A stretch of 61,360 nt of DNA from Acidobacteriota bacterium. GTDB taxonomy: Bacteria > Acidobacteriota > JAAYUB01. Below the pieces are notes generated by a model. That model searched no databases. It was not told where the DNA came from and saw only the letters and a list, made by a program, of their open reading frames with translations. Positions 17,107-25,791 of the stretch are shown piece by piece (the first letter of the stretch is position 1; every line of letters begins with the position of its first letter). The position numbers and the translations under genes were made by a program. Location: positions 1 through 61,360 of the forward strand of contig JAAYUB010000012.1 in the NCBI GenBank assembly GCA_012517875.1. The letters are read 5' to 3'.

Positions 17107-18291
17107 TTAGTTCGGGATATGACAATCCGTCGGCAAACACTCGAATCCGGGTTTGGCGAAAAGGAATCCCTGAAACAGTTCGATCCCTTCGGACCGGAAC
17201 CAGGAGTATTCGTCCGACGTCTCGACACCCTCGGCGACGACATCGATCCCGAGATCTTGGCATGTGTGGAGGATGCCGCGGACGATCGCCTGGCGCGGAC
17301 CCTTGCTTTCGATGCCGCGGGCGATCTGCATGTCGAGCTTGACGAGATCGGGCTGGAACTCGGCCAGCAGGTTCAAGCCGGCGTAGCCCGCGCCGAAATC
17401 GTCGATGGCAAAGGTCAGGCCGGCGGTCCGGTAGGCGTTGATCGCCGACGCGAAGTCCTCGGTGCTGCCGATGATGTCGCTTTCGAGGATTTCCAAAACG
17501 AGTCGGCTGGACGGGACGTCGCAGCGGCGGGCAGCCTCAATCAGCGAAGAGATAGCGGTCGGTGACAGGCGGACATCCGACGGCATGAAATTGATGTTGA
17601 GCCGGGTGGTCAATCCCAAACGCGCCGCCAGCTCGACAGCGGCGGTGCGGCTCCGCTCGTTGAAACGGACGCGCTGGGCCGGATGTATCCCCTGCAAGAT
17701 CGTTGCGGCCGGTTCGCCGTCCGGACCGCGGAGCAGCGCCTCGTAGGAGTAGATGGACCGACTTGGCGCATGGATGATCGGCTGGAACGCGAACGTGAAC
17801 CAATTCGGCGGCTTCGAATCCGGGCGGGCCGTGGTCAACCCAGGGACGCTCCGGTCGCTGAGCGCCGCGCGCCAGCGTCCCTGCCGAAAGGCCGCCAGCA
17901 GCTTCTTAGCCCGGCCCTCACCGATTTCGGTGAAGGATTCCCCCCGGGCGAAAAAGTCGTTGGCGCCCACGACGCCGTCGAGCTCCGCCGGCGTGATGTC
18001 GGCGACCCCCATGGTCCACTCGGCGAAGTTCCGGGCGGCCAGCGGCTCACGGATGATGACGGTCAGCTGGCGATGGCGCGTGTCGCGGCGGATGGCTTCG
18101 AACAGTCCGTCTACGGAATCCGGTGGGCCTTCTAAAACCTGAAAAAAACTGCCCGCGATGTACAGCAGCATGCCGGTGATCCCGAGACGGGCGTTGTTGG
18201 CGCGGGCCCGGCTCAGCAGCGTCGCCAGCTCCTCCCGGCTGAGGGGGCGCGCCGCCGCGCTGCAGTAGATCAGATGGATCAGATCGGTCAT
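17107..18291 (-). CDS. BLUF-EAL blue-light-regulated c-di-GMP phosphodiesterase
   Basis: The 394-residue photoreceptor has an N-terminal BLUF flavin domain (about 4-95) with the key Tyr (LIYCSAA), Asn (NNARLGITGMLLY), Gln (FFQVLEGP) and the Trp-Met pair (FAEWTMGV). A linker leads to an EAL domain (about 165-390) with catalytic motifs present: YEALLRG, LNINFMPSD, LEILESD, AIDDFGAGY, LVKLDMQIARG, VVAEGVET and FQGFLFAKP. This is the BlrP1/YcgF architecture, and with all metal ligands present it should hydrolyse c-di-GMP in response to blue light. It has its own TATAAT box inside an inverted repeat. Confidence 0.93.
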   Translation of the reverse strand: MTDLIHLIYCSAAARPLSREELATLLSRARANNARLGITGMLLYIAGSFFQVLEGPPDSVDGLFEAIRRDTRHRQLTVIIREPLAARNFAEWTMGVADITPAELDGVVGANDFFARGESFTEIGEGRAKKLLAAFRQGRWRAALSDRSVPGLTTARPDSKPPNWFTFAFQPIIHAPSRSIYSYEALLRGPDGEPAATILQGIHPAQRVRFNERSRTAAVELAARLGLTTRLNINFMPSDVRLSPTAISSLIEAARRCDVPSSRLVLEILESDIIGSTEDFASAINAYRTAGLTFAIDDFGAGYAGLNLLAEFQPDLVKLDMQIARGIESKGPRQAIVRGILHTCQDLGIDVVAEGVETSDEYSWFRSEGIELFQGFLFAKPGFECLPTDCHIPN

Positions 18292-18318
18292 TTCAGCCTG
18301 CGTTTCACCTGGGCGCTG

Positions 18319-18340
18319 GATCGATTATAGCCTGTCGATC
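18319..18340 (-). promoter_or_regulatory. -10 box framed by an inverted repeat, BLUF-EAL gene
   Basis: The TATAAT box (minus strand, 18329-18324) is flanked by perfect six-base arms GATCGA and TCGATC (18319-18324 and 18335-18340). This is an operator-like arrangement, 28-49 bases before the ATG at 18291. No good -35 is visible, consistent with an activator or repressor controlled promoter. Confidence 0.45.
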
Positions 18341-18383
18341 GTCTGTTCGCTAGGCACTCGCGTCATGAGCCTGTCAACGTTTG

Positions 18384-19295
18384 TCATCTCATGGGTGCGT
18401 TGTCAGACACCGTCCCGATCGGTACCAATTCAGATGACCGGACGGGCGTCGGCGCCTCCGGGGCGACGGCCGGTTCGGGCAGCGGCCGCTGCCCCGGCTG
18501 CCGGTAGGCGCGGATGGCCGCCTCGGCCAGAACCCGGGTGGCGTTGACCACCGGCACATGGGCCCGCGCCGGATTGAACGCGAGCGGGATCTCGGTGCAA
18601 CCCAGCACGATCACCTGGGCGCCTTTGGCCTCGACGTGGTCGCCGGCCCTGGCCAGCAGGTCTTCGGCATCCTGGCGTCCCGTGCCGGCCTTGATGTGGC
18701 CGTAGACCGCCTGCATGACGCAGTCTCGCTCCACGGCCTCGTCGGGCGTCACCACCCGGATTCCCCGCGCGGCGAACTCTTTTGCGTACAAGCCGGTTTG
18801 CAGCGTGCCGGTGGTGGCCAGCAGCCCCACGGTCTTGCACTCCGGATGGCGACGGACCACCTCGTCGGCCGCCTCGCGGATCATGTGCAGGATGGGGATG
18901 GCGACGGCGGCCTGCATCTGGTCGTGAAAGTAATGGGCCGTGTTGCAGGGGATGACGATGAACGCCGCGCCAGCCTTCTCCAGGCGCGTCACACCCTCCA
19001 CCAGCCACGGGATGATGGCCGGGTCGTTCGCCATGATGGCCGTCGTCCGGTCGGGCACCTGGGGCAGGCTGTAGATCAGGGTGGGGATGTGGTCCTGGTC
19101 CCGTGTGGCGGGTGTGAGCCGGATGATCTCCGCATACAGGTTGGCGGTGGCCTCGGGACCCATGCCGCCGAAGATACCCAGGATCCGGTCGGGACGGACC
19201 GGCGGCGGCGGTTCCTCCACCGCCGGGGCGGCGGCAATGATCGGGGCGGCCAGAAGAGCCAGGACCAGACCCTGGAGCAACCAGCATCTGTTCAT
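18384..19295 (-). CDS. Exported aspartate/glutamate racemase family protein
   Basis: The 303-residue cofactor-independent racemase has the two catalytic cysteines in their motifs: Cys117 (VIPCNTAH) and Cys233 (VLGCTEIPL), plus LGIFGGMGPEATANLY at the start of the fold. Unlike the cytoplasmic MurI and RacD enzymes it begins with a Sec signal peptide (LVLALLAAPIIAAAPA), so it should act in the periplasm. AAGGAGGAT precedes the ATG. It is the last gene of the ferredoxin-AOR-FliB-YfcC operon, 43 bases after the YfcC-like gene. A Pro-rich tail of about 30 residues has no counterpart in typical racemases. Confidence 0.86.
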   Translation of the reverse strand: MNRCWLLQGLVLALLAAPIIAAAPAVEEPPPPVRPDRILGIFGGMGPEATANLYAEIIRLTPATRDQDHIPTLIYSLPQVPDRTTAIMANDPAIIPWLVEGVTRLEKAGAAFIVIPCNTAHYFHDQMQAAVAIPILHMIREAADEVVRRHPECKTVGLLATTGTLQTGLYAKEFAARGIRVVTPDEAVERDCVMQAVYGHIKAGTGRQDAEDLLARAGDHVEAKGAQVIVLGCTEIPLAFNPARAHVPVVNATRVLAEAAIRAYRQPGQRPLPEPAVAPEAPTPVRSSELVPIGTVSDNAPMR

Positions 19296-19338
19296 GACGG
19301 ATCCTCCTTCGCGGAAGGGCTTGCGGTTTGCCGGGCGG

Positions 19339-20757
19339 TTAGAACGGCCCCCAGCGCAGCAGCACCGGCGGCACCAGCAGCGCCAGGCTCAGCGCCATCA
19401 GGATGAGCATCAGCGGCAGGAACCAGCGGGCCCACTTTTCCCACGGCACCCGCGCCACCCCCAGCACGCCCATGGTCACCGCCGAGGTGGGCAGGATGGG
19501 ATTGACGAATTCGCAGAGCTGGAAAGCGAAGACCACGGTCTGGCGCGTCAGGCCCAGCAGGTCGGCCAGCGGCGCCATGATGGGCATGGTCAGCGCCGCT
19601 TGGGCGGTGCCGGAGTGGATGAAGAAGTTGATCGCCGACTGCACCAGGAACATCATCTGGGCGGCCACCACCAGCGGCAGGGCGGAAATGAGGCCGACGC
19701 CGGCGTTCAGCATGGTGTCCAGCACCTGGCCGTCCTTGGCGATGATGAGGAGCGCCCGGCCGCAGGCGATGATGAAGGCGACATTGACCATGTCCTTGGC
19801 GCCGGTCACGAATCCCCGGGCGATCCGGCTCGGCCTCAGTCCGGCCACGGCGCCGAGCATCAGGCCCATGGCCAGGAACAGCGCGGCGATCTCCTCGATG
19901 TACCACTGCTTTTCGAGGATGCCCCACACGAGCAGCACCATGGTCAGGGCGAACAGAAAAATGACCAGGATGTGGCGGACGGTCCAGGTGTCGTCGACCG
20001 TTTCGCCGCTGCCCGCGGATTCGCGCGACCGGTCGATGGCGTAGACGGGGCTGAGCTGCGGATTTCTCTTCACCTTGGCGGCGTACACCATCACGTAGGC
20101 GATGACCACGGCGGTGCCGATCACCCAGCAGATGAGGCGATACTCCAGGCCGGAGTAAAGGGGCAGTTCGGTGAGTCCTTGGGCGATCCCCACGGTGAAC
20201 GGGTTGAAAAAGGCGGCGGCGAAGCCTGCCGCGGCGCCGAGAAACGGGATGGAGATCCCGACGATGGAATCGTAGCCAAGCGCCAGCGACAGCGGGATGA
20301 AAATGAGTACGAATGGGATGGTCTCTTCGGACATGCCGAACACGGAGCCGGCCAGCGAGAAGAACACCATCAGCAGCGGGATGAGCAGTTTCTCGAGGTG
20401 CGGCCGGGCGGCGATGGCCCGGGTGACGCGGCGGATGGCGAAGGTGATGGTGCCGGTCTCCTGCACGACGTTGAAGGCGCCGCCGATGACGAACAGGAAG
20501 GCGATGATAAGCGCCCCGTCGACGAAGCCGCGCACGGGCGCGATGAGCAGCATCTCCGGCCCGAGATAAGCCTTGGGCAGGGACTTGAATGTGCCGGGGA
20601 CGGTGACCTGCCGCCCGGCCTTTTCGATGCGCTGAAACTCGCCGGAGGGGAGCAGCCAGGACAGCGCCAGGACCAGCACCACCAGGGCCATGACAATGAC
20701 CAGGGTGTGGGGCAGGCGGAGGGCGGGGGGAGTTGGCGGGGTCGCGGGATCACGCAT
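19339..20757 (-). CDS. YfcC/DcuC-type anaerobic C4-dicarboxylate or peptide carrier
   Basis: This is a polytopic membrane protein of 472 residues from the ATG at 20757 (491 if the ATG at 20814 is used; neither has a clear Shine-Dalgarno). About twelve helices are visible. The family pattern is seen in LPHTLVIVMALVVLVLALSWLLPSG, the PVRGFVDGALIIAFLFVIGGAF segment and SGTAQAALTMPIMAPLADL near the C-terminus. YfcC/DcuC members carry C4-dicarboxylates or small peptides and amino acids. The 20757 start overlaps the FliB-like gene by eight bases. It lies next to an exported racemase, suggesting amino acid uptake. Confidence 0.83.
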   Translation of the reverse strand: MRDPATPPTPPALRLPHTLVIVMALVVLVLALSWLLPSGEFQRIEKAGRQVTVPGTFKSLPKAYLGPEMLLIAPVRGFVDGALIIAFLFVIGGAFNVVQETGTITFAIRRVTRAIAARPHLEKLLIPLLMVFFSLAGSVFGMSEETIPFVLIFIPLSLALGYDSIVGISIPFLGAAAGFAAAFFNPFTVGIAQGLTELPLYSGLEYRLICWVIGTAVVIAYVMVYAAKVKRNPQLSPVYAIDRSRESAGSGETVDDTWTVRHILVIFLFALTMVLLVWGILEKQWYIEEIAALFLAMGLMLGAVAGLRPSRIARGFVTGAKDMVNVAFIIACGRALLIIAKDGQVLDTMLNAGVGLISALPLVVAAQMMFLVQSAINFFIHSGTAQAALTMPIMAPLADLLGLTRQTVVFAFQLCEFVNPILPTSAVTMGVLGVARVPWEKWARWFLPLMLILMALSLALLVPPVLLRWGPF

Positions 20758-22171
20758 GGGTGCACGCTGGCCGTCGGTATTCTCGATCCGGGCGCTGGTC
20801 GCGGGCCGTTCCATCGCCGACGTCGAGGAAATAGAGGAGGGTCAGCAGAAACGGCATGCCGAAGGCCCCCAGACCGTACACGTAGGAAGTGATCTCCGCC
20901 TGCAGGGCCGCGTTGTGGATGGTGCAGCGGGACAGCTGCGTGACGGTTTCCGTGACCGCCGCATCGAGCGCGGCGGCCGGATCGGCGGGACGAGGCCCGC
21001 CCTCGCCGGCCAGGGCGCAGACGTCCGGCAGGCCGTGGAGCAGGACGCTGAACGTCGCCAGGTGCACCGCAAGCGTCTGCAGGTGTCCCATCAGTTCGGT
21101 CTCGTTCAGGGGCGCGGCGCCGAACAGCGCGTGCCGGCTGTAGCGGCGCCAGTACCCGGCCACGCGTCCGGGGCAGACCGATTCCACGGCGACGCGGCGC
21201 CGGCGGTAGCCCGCCAGCGTGGCGGCGGTGGGCCACCGGGACGGGACGGCCCCGTCGCGGTTCCAGTGGACGTTCTCCCGCCCGTCGATGCCGGGGATGG
21301 GCCGCGGCTCCGTGCCGGGATAGCTGTCAAGCGCGGCGCGGATGAACGGCCCGTACGGCGTGTCGGTGCGCCGCGCCGACCAGGCCAGGAGCGTCCAGGC
21401 GGTGTGCAGCGCCGAATGTCCCACCAGGGCCGAATCGGCAAACGACCTCCGCATCCGGTCCAGCCAGGCGGGATCGGCCAGACGGTCGGCCTCGGCGGCC
21501 AATCGGTCGGCGGTCGGGCCGGCATCCGCTTCCGCAACGGTCACAGCCAGACGCTGCGCGAAGGTCCCCGCCAGGAACAGGGCGAAATCGACGGCGTGCC
21601 GGCCGGGCTCCAGCAGCTCCCAGAGGATCTCCAGGATCCGGGCGGCATACCGGTCGGCGGGATCCGGCTCGTCGGTGCTCCGCCACCGCGAGGCCGGGTC
21701 GGCCAGGGCGCCGGGACCGGACGCCGGCGTCAGGCGGAGGAGAGTCGGTTCCGGCACCGCCACCAGGGCCAGCCGCGTCGATTCGGGGCAGGCCAGGGTG
21801 TCGCGCATCAGCAGGCCGCGGGCGGTGGGATGGTAGCGGCGGGGAAATTTCCGGCAGACGAGGGGGAGCAGGTCCTCGCCGTACTGGACCTGCAGGCGGC
21901 AGAGATGGTCAGATCGCAGGTACGGGCACTCCCGGCTCCCCGGTGCGGCGACGAGGCGGTGGATCGGAGGTATGGCCTCGGGATCTGCGGGAAAGCGCGT
22001 GTCCAGGATCCGCTGGTCGGCCGGATGGGCGGCCATGGCGGCGCGGAGGCGCACGAAGTGCTCGTGGTCGATCTCGATGATCCAGTCGGTGATGCAGCAG
22101 ATGTGCGGACAGGCGGTGCCGAGGCAGGCGAAGCCCGCTAGATAATCCAGGAGAACGAGGTGGCGGTCCAC
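20750..22171 (-). CDS. FliB-like Fe-S lysine N-methylase family protein
   Basis: The 473-residue protein resembles flagellin lysine-N-methylase FliB. The N-terminus has a clustered-Cys motif (FACLGTACPHICCITDWIIEID), followed by ECPYLRSDHLCRLQVQYGEDLL and LVCRKFPR, the FliB/YkgJ-type iron-sulfur signature. The C-terminal half is helical and poorly conserved. The GTG start at 22171 lies seven bases after the AOR stop. No flagellin or other flagellar gene is in the window, so a non-flagellin substrate is possible. Membership in an AOR operon is the odd point. Confidence 0.75.
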   Translation of the reverse strand: MDRHLVLLDYLAGFACLGTACPHICCITDWIIEIDHEHFVRLRAAMAAHPADQRILDTRFPADPEAIPPIHRLVAAPGSRECPYLRSDHLCRLQVQYGEDLLPLVCRKFPRRYHPTARGLLMRDTLACPESTRLALVAVPEPTLLRLTPASGPGALADPASRWRSTDEPDPADRYAARILEILWELLEPGRHAVDFALFLAGTFAQRLAVTVAEADAGPTADRLAAEADRLADPAWLDRMRRSFADSALVGHSALHTAWTLLAWSARRTDTPYGPFIRAALDSYPGTEPRPIPGIDGRENVHWNRDGAVPSRWPTAATLAGYRRRRVAVESVCPGRVAGYWRRYSRHALFGAAPLNETELMGHLQTLAVHLATFSVLLHGLPDVCALAGEGGPRPADPAAALDAAVTETVTQLSRCTIHNAALQAEITSYVYGLGAFGMPFLLTLLYFLDVGDGTARDQRPDREYRRPACTHA

Positions 22172-22178
22172 GGGCGCC

Positions 22179-23933
22179 TCAGAGCCGGGTCATGTAGTGC
22201 GCGATGCCGCGGCGGATGTACTCCTCGTCAAACGGACCGGCGGGCGAGGGCGTTTCCACAATGCGCCGGGGGATGAGCAGGGCGGCCGCGTCGAAGCCCT
22301 CGCGGCGCTTGAAGTCGAATTTGCGTCGCAGCGTCTCAGCGCCCATGGCGGAGAGCGCCTCGGCCGTGGTCGTCACGCCGGCGGCGGCCAGTGCCCGGAT
22401 CACAGTCGCGGAATCGTAGACGCCCCGGGCGAAGAGGCAGACGACCAGGCTGGTCAGCACCTGGCGCCAGCGTTCCTCCTCGAGCAGCGCCTCGGCGGCC
22501 TGCTCCGGGGTGAGATGCTCGCCCTTGGCGGCGGCCTTCTGGTCGACGCTGTAGCCGGCATTGTCCAGGTGGCTGTGGCGGGCGCCCACGAGGTAGCCGA
22601 GGTGGCCGATGGGGCCGGTGTGGTAGCCGGGCATCTCGTTGCCGCCGAAGGTGAGGGCGAAATCGGCCCCGCCGTAGACCGCGGCCGCGTGGGCGGTGCC
22701 GCAGGCCAGCGCCCGGTAGAAGTCGGTGGGCTGGCGGACGATCCGACCCATGGCGGCGATGTACGTATCGGTGTCGCCGAAGGCCAGGGCCAGACCGTCG
22801 GTGTCGGCAGTGGAGATCAGCCCGCGGGCCAGCGCCTCCGTGGCCCAGGCCAGGGCCACGCCCGCGCTCATGACATCGAAGCCGTGGATTTCCGCCTCGT
22901 CGAGCAGCCGCAGCAGTCCGGCCGGATCGGTGACGCCCAGCATGCTGCCCATGGCGTAGACCGGCTCGTGATCGTAGCCGATCATCAGAGTCTTGTAGAA
23001 ATAGGGATCGTTGGGATAGGGCAGGCGGAGTGTCGCCAGGTGGATGCATGCCACAGGACAATGGGTGCAGGCCACCCGTCGGCCGAGGTATCCACTGGCT
23101 AAAGCCTCGGCGGAAATCGCTTCGGCGCCCTCGAACTGTCCCGACTGCAGGTTCCGCGTGGGCAGGGCGCCGGCCGCGTGGAGAGGCAGCACGTTCATGG
23201 CCGTGCCCAGGTCGTGGTACTTTTTCATGAGCGGCGAATCCACCGCCGCGTGGTAGATGGCGTCGTAGGCGTCACGGTAGGCCTTGCGATCGGGGACGTC
23301 AAACGTCCGGCGACCGCCTACCACCAACGCCTTGAGCTTTTTGGCGCCGAATACGGCGCCTAGGCCCAGGCGGCCGAAATGGCGATAAGTCTCGGTGATG
23401 ACACAGGCGTACCGCACCCCTCGCTCGCCGGCGCGGCCGATGCGCATGATGGAGCGGGCACCGGCGCCGGCCTCGCGGGCGCGGATCACCGTGCCCACGG
23501 TGGCGGCGCTGCGCATCCCCCACAGCGCTGAAGCGTCGCGGAAACGGGCGCCGCGCCCGTCCACCGACAGGTAGACCGGCGAGGCGCTGGCGCCGCGGAT
23601 CACCAGCGCGCCGAAGCCGGCGGAGCGGATGGCCACGGCGCTGCGGCCGCCGGCGTGGCTCTCGCCCAGGTTGCCGGTGAGCGGCGACTTGAACATGGCC
23701 ACGGTCTTGGATGCCAGCGGGAAGAGCCCCACCAGCGGCCCCACCGCCATAACGATGGGGTTGTCGGGTCCCATCGGATCGGCGCAGGCCGGGCATTCCT
23801 CCTCCAGGAGGCGGATAGCCGCCCCGGTTCCGCCGAGGCCGTCGCGGAAGACGTCGGGTCGCTCCCGGACCTCGGAGCGCCGGCGGGCCAGGTCGATGTA
23901 GAGCACGCGGTGGAGGGTGGAATCAACGTTCAA
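22179..23933 (-). CDS. Aldehyde ferredoxin oxidoreductase (AOR family, tungsten/molybdenum)
   Basis: The 584-residue enzyme would oxidise aldehydes (or reduce carboxylic acids) with ferredoxin. The N-terminal domain contains SPLTGNLGESHAGGRSAV, the bis-pterin binding region. The [4Fe-4S] ligands are Cys289, Cys292, Cys296 (CTHCPVAC) and Cys499. I choose a TTG start at 23933 because GGAGGT lies six bases upstream and the AOR fold begins there; the frame upstream is a shadow of the ferredoxin gene. It overlaps the ferredoxin gene by 11 bases. The pairing with a dedicated polyferredoxin suggests this is the electron acceptor. Confidence 0.9.
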   Translation of the reverse strand: MNVDSTLHRVLYIDLARRRSEVRERPDVFRDGLGGTGAAIRLLEEECPACADPMGPDNPIVMAVGPLVGLFPLASKTVAMFKSPLTGNLGESHAGGRSAVAIRSAGFGALVIRGASASPVYLSVDGRGARFRDASALWGMRSAATVGTVIRAREAGAGARSIMRIGRAGERGVRYACVITETYRHFGRLGLGAVFGAKKLKALVVGGRRTFDVPDRKAYRDAYDAIYHAAVDSPLMKKYHDLGTAMNVLPLHAAGALPTRNLQSGQFEGAEAISAEALASGYLGRRVACTHCPVACIHLATLRLPYPNDPYFYKTLMIGYDHEPVYAMGSMLGVTDPAGLLRLLDEAEIHGFDVMSAGVALAWATEALARGLISTADTDGLALAFGDTDTYIAAMGRIVRQPTDFYRALACGTAHAAAVYGGADFALTFGGNEMPGYHTGPIGHLGYLVGARHSHLDNAGYSVDQKAAAKGEHLTPEQAAEALLEEERWRQVLTSLVVCLFARGVYDSATVIRALAAAGVTTTAEALSAMGAETLRRKFDFKRREGFDAAALLIPRRIVETPSPAGPFDEEYIRRGIAHYMTRL

Positions 23934-24348
23934 CGGGCACCTCCGGTTCCACGTCCTCGAGCGCAATGACGCCGTAGGGGCAGTAGCCGGCGCAGTAGCC
24001 GCAGTAGACGCAGACCAGCGGCTTGTCGGCGGTGTCGTCCCAGAAGATGGCGCCGAAGGGGCAGGCGCGGGCGCAGTTGCCGCAGCCGATGCACAGCTCG
24101 CTGTTGAGCCGGACCCCGCCGCCGGGCCGCGCCGGCAGCGCGTCCACCGGGCAGACCTTGCTGCAGGGCGGGTCGGCGCAGGCGCGGCACACCACCACCA
24201 GAAAGCCGCGCCGGATGCCGCCGGCGGAACGGACACCGATGCAGGCGCCGCCGAGGCCGCCGTGGCCCGTGCGCCGCACGCAGGCGAACATGCACGACTG
24301 GCAGCCGACGCACCGCTCGGTGTCGATGACCGAAAGGCGTTTGACCAT
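23923..24348 (-). CDS. Polyferredoxin (four [4Fe-4S] clusters, HycB/CooF type), AOR partner
   Basis: The 141-residue electron-transfer protein has the cysteine sets CVGCQSCMFAC, CRACADPPCSKVCP, CIGCGNCARACP and CVYCGYCAGYCP. It is the electron-transfer subunit type found with oxidoreductases such as formate dehydrogenase or AOR. It is the first gene of a five-gene operon and overlaps the AOR start. A near-consensus promoter lies 34-61 bases upstream. Confidence 0.9.
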   Translation of the reverse strand: MVKRLSVIDTERCVGCQSCMFACVRRTGHGGLGGACIGVRSAGGIRRGFLVVVCRACADPPCSKVCPVDALPARPGGGVRLNSELCIGCGNCARACPFGAIFWDDTADKPLVCVYCGYCAGYCPYGVIALEDVEPEVPVER

Positions 24349-24381
24349 GTGGCACCACCGTGTGGATTCAGGCCTGTGGCG

Positions 24382-24409
24382 ATTATAACCTGCGGTGGCG
24401 GGGAGTCAA
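24382..24409 (-). promoter_or_regulatory. Promoter of the ferredoxin-AOR operon
   Basis: Minus strand: TTGACT (24409-24404), 16 bases, TATAAT (24387-24382). It is one of the best promoter matches in the window and the only clear one before the five-gene operon 24348-18384. Confidence 0.68.
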
Positions 24410-24546
24410 CCGCGCCCGGAGGCTGGAGTCAAAAAAGTCGGTGAGGACGGCCGAACGGGGCAGCCGCTGTGCGGGGGATGTGTGTCCCGCTTGCGCCGGA
24501 GCCGAGGATGTCGGACAATGGCGCCATCACCGGATCAGGAGAGAGC

Positions 24547-25791
24547 ATGAGCCAGCCGTTTATCTACACTGTCGTTGCGTCGCCGCTGCACGACGCCGCC
24601 GCCCTGCACCAGGCCGTGTCGGCCTACACGCGCGCCCTCGACGCCATGAGCGGCCAGTCGATCCTGCCCGAGTCCGTGACTGACGAGGCGCCGGCGCTGA
24701 TCCTGGTGGGCACCGGAGGCACCGAGCATGCGGTAATGGAACTCGCGGCGCGCACCGGCGCCGGGGATCGGGCCCGGCCGGTGCTGCTCCTGGCGCACCC
24801 CGGGCACAACTCTCTGCCGGCGGCGCTCGAGGCGCTGGCCCGCCTGCAGTCGGACGGCCTTCGGGGGCGGATCCTGTTTCTGGACGGGGCCGGCGACGCC
24901 ATCGGTTGGGAATATGTGGCGGAGGCGCTGGCGGGCGTGCGGGCGGCCCGGGCGCTGGCGGCGTGCCGCATCGGCCTGCTGGGCGCGCCGTCGGACTGGC
25001 TGGTCGCCAGTTCCCCCGATCCGGCGGCGATGCGCCGCCGCTGGGGGCCGACGGTGGTGAAGCTGCCCGTAGACTGGCTCTATGACCGCTTGGCCGCCCT
25101 GCCGCCGGACGCAGGCGCCGAGCGGGCCGCCAGGACAGTCGCCGGCGCCGCCGGCGCCGGCGAGCCGGACGAGGCGGCGGTGGGGGCGTCCGCCCGGGTC
25201 TGGGCCGCGCTGGCCGCGCTGGTGGAGGAGGAGCGGCTGGACGCGCTCACGATGCGCTGCTTCGACCTGATCCGTGAGCGGACGGTCACCGGTTGCCTGG
25301 CCCTGGCCTGGCTGGCCGACGACGGGATCGTGGCGGGGTGCGAGGGAGACCTGTACAGCACGCTGGGCCTGCTCCTGGCCGACCGCCTGCTGGGGCGCCG
25401 CGCCTGGATGGCCAACCCGTACCGGATCGTTCCGGCCGCCGGGAAACTGGGTCTGGCCCACTGCACCGTGCCCTTTCGGCTGGTGGATGGCTACCGGTTG
25501 CGCACCCACTTCGAGTCGGGCGTGGGCGTCGGGATCCAGGGGACCTTCCGGCCCGGCCCGGTGACGCTGCTCCGCGTGGGCGGGCGGGATCTGGAGGCGC
25601 TGTGGCTGGCCGAGGGCGAAATCACCGCCGCCGGAACGGCCGACGGGCTCTGCCGGACCCAGGTGGCGTTGCGGATCGATCCGCCGGACGCGGCGGAGCT
25701 GCTGGCCGCGCCGCTCGGCAACCACCTGGTGCTGGTGCCGGGCCGCCACCGGTCGCGCCTGCGCGCGTGGTGGGAGCTGCACATCCGCTGA
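24547..25791 (+). CDS. L-fucose/L-arabinose isomerase-like protein (FucI fold)
   Basis: The 414-residue protein has a FucI-type layout: two Rossmann-like N-terminal lobes (about 1-150, with LILVGTGGTEHAV) and a C-terminal half with CLALAWLADDGIVAGCEGDLYSTLG, the conserved Cys-Glu-Gly-Asp metal-site segment, then a beta-rich C-terminus. AGGAGA precedes the ATG at 24547; an upstream in-frame ATG (24469) has no support. The substrate is not determinable: many such proteins are annotated 'fucose isomerase-like' without proven activity. It stands alone and diverges from the AOR operon. Confidence 0.72.
   Translation: MSQPFIYTVVASPLHDAAALHQAVSAYTRALDAMSGQSILPESVTDEAPALILVGTGGTEHAVMELAARTGAGDRARPVLLLAHPGHNSLPAALEALARLQSDGLRGRILFLDGAGDAIGWEYVAEALAGVRAARALAACRIGLLGAPSDWLVASSPDPAAMRRRWGPTVVKLPVDWLYDRLAALPPDAGAERAARTVAGAAGAGEPDEAAVGASARVWAALAALVEEERLDALTMRCFDLIRERTVTGCLALAWLADDGIVAGCEGDLYSTLGLLLADRLLGRRAWMANPYRIVPAAGKLGLAHCTVPFRLVDGYRLRTHFESGVGVGIQGTFRPGPVTLLRVGGRDLEALWLAEGEITAAGTADGLCRTQVALRIDPPDAAELLAAPLGNHLVLVPGRHRSRLRAWWELHIR

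Noticed and set aside
20750-22171. Flagellar gene cluster
   Set aside because: Only a FliB-like protein is present; no flagellin, hook, motor or assembly gene lies in the window.
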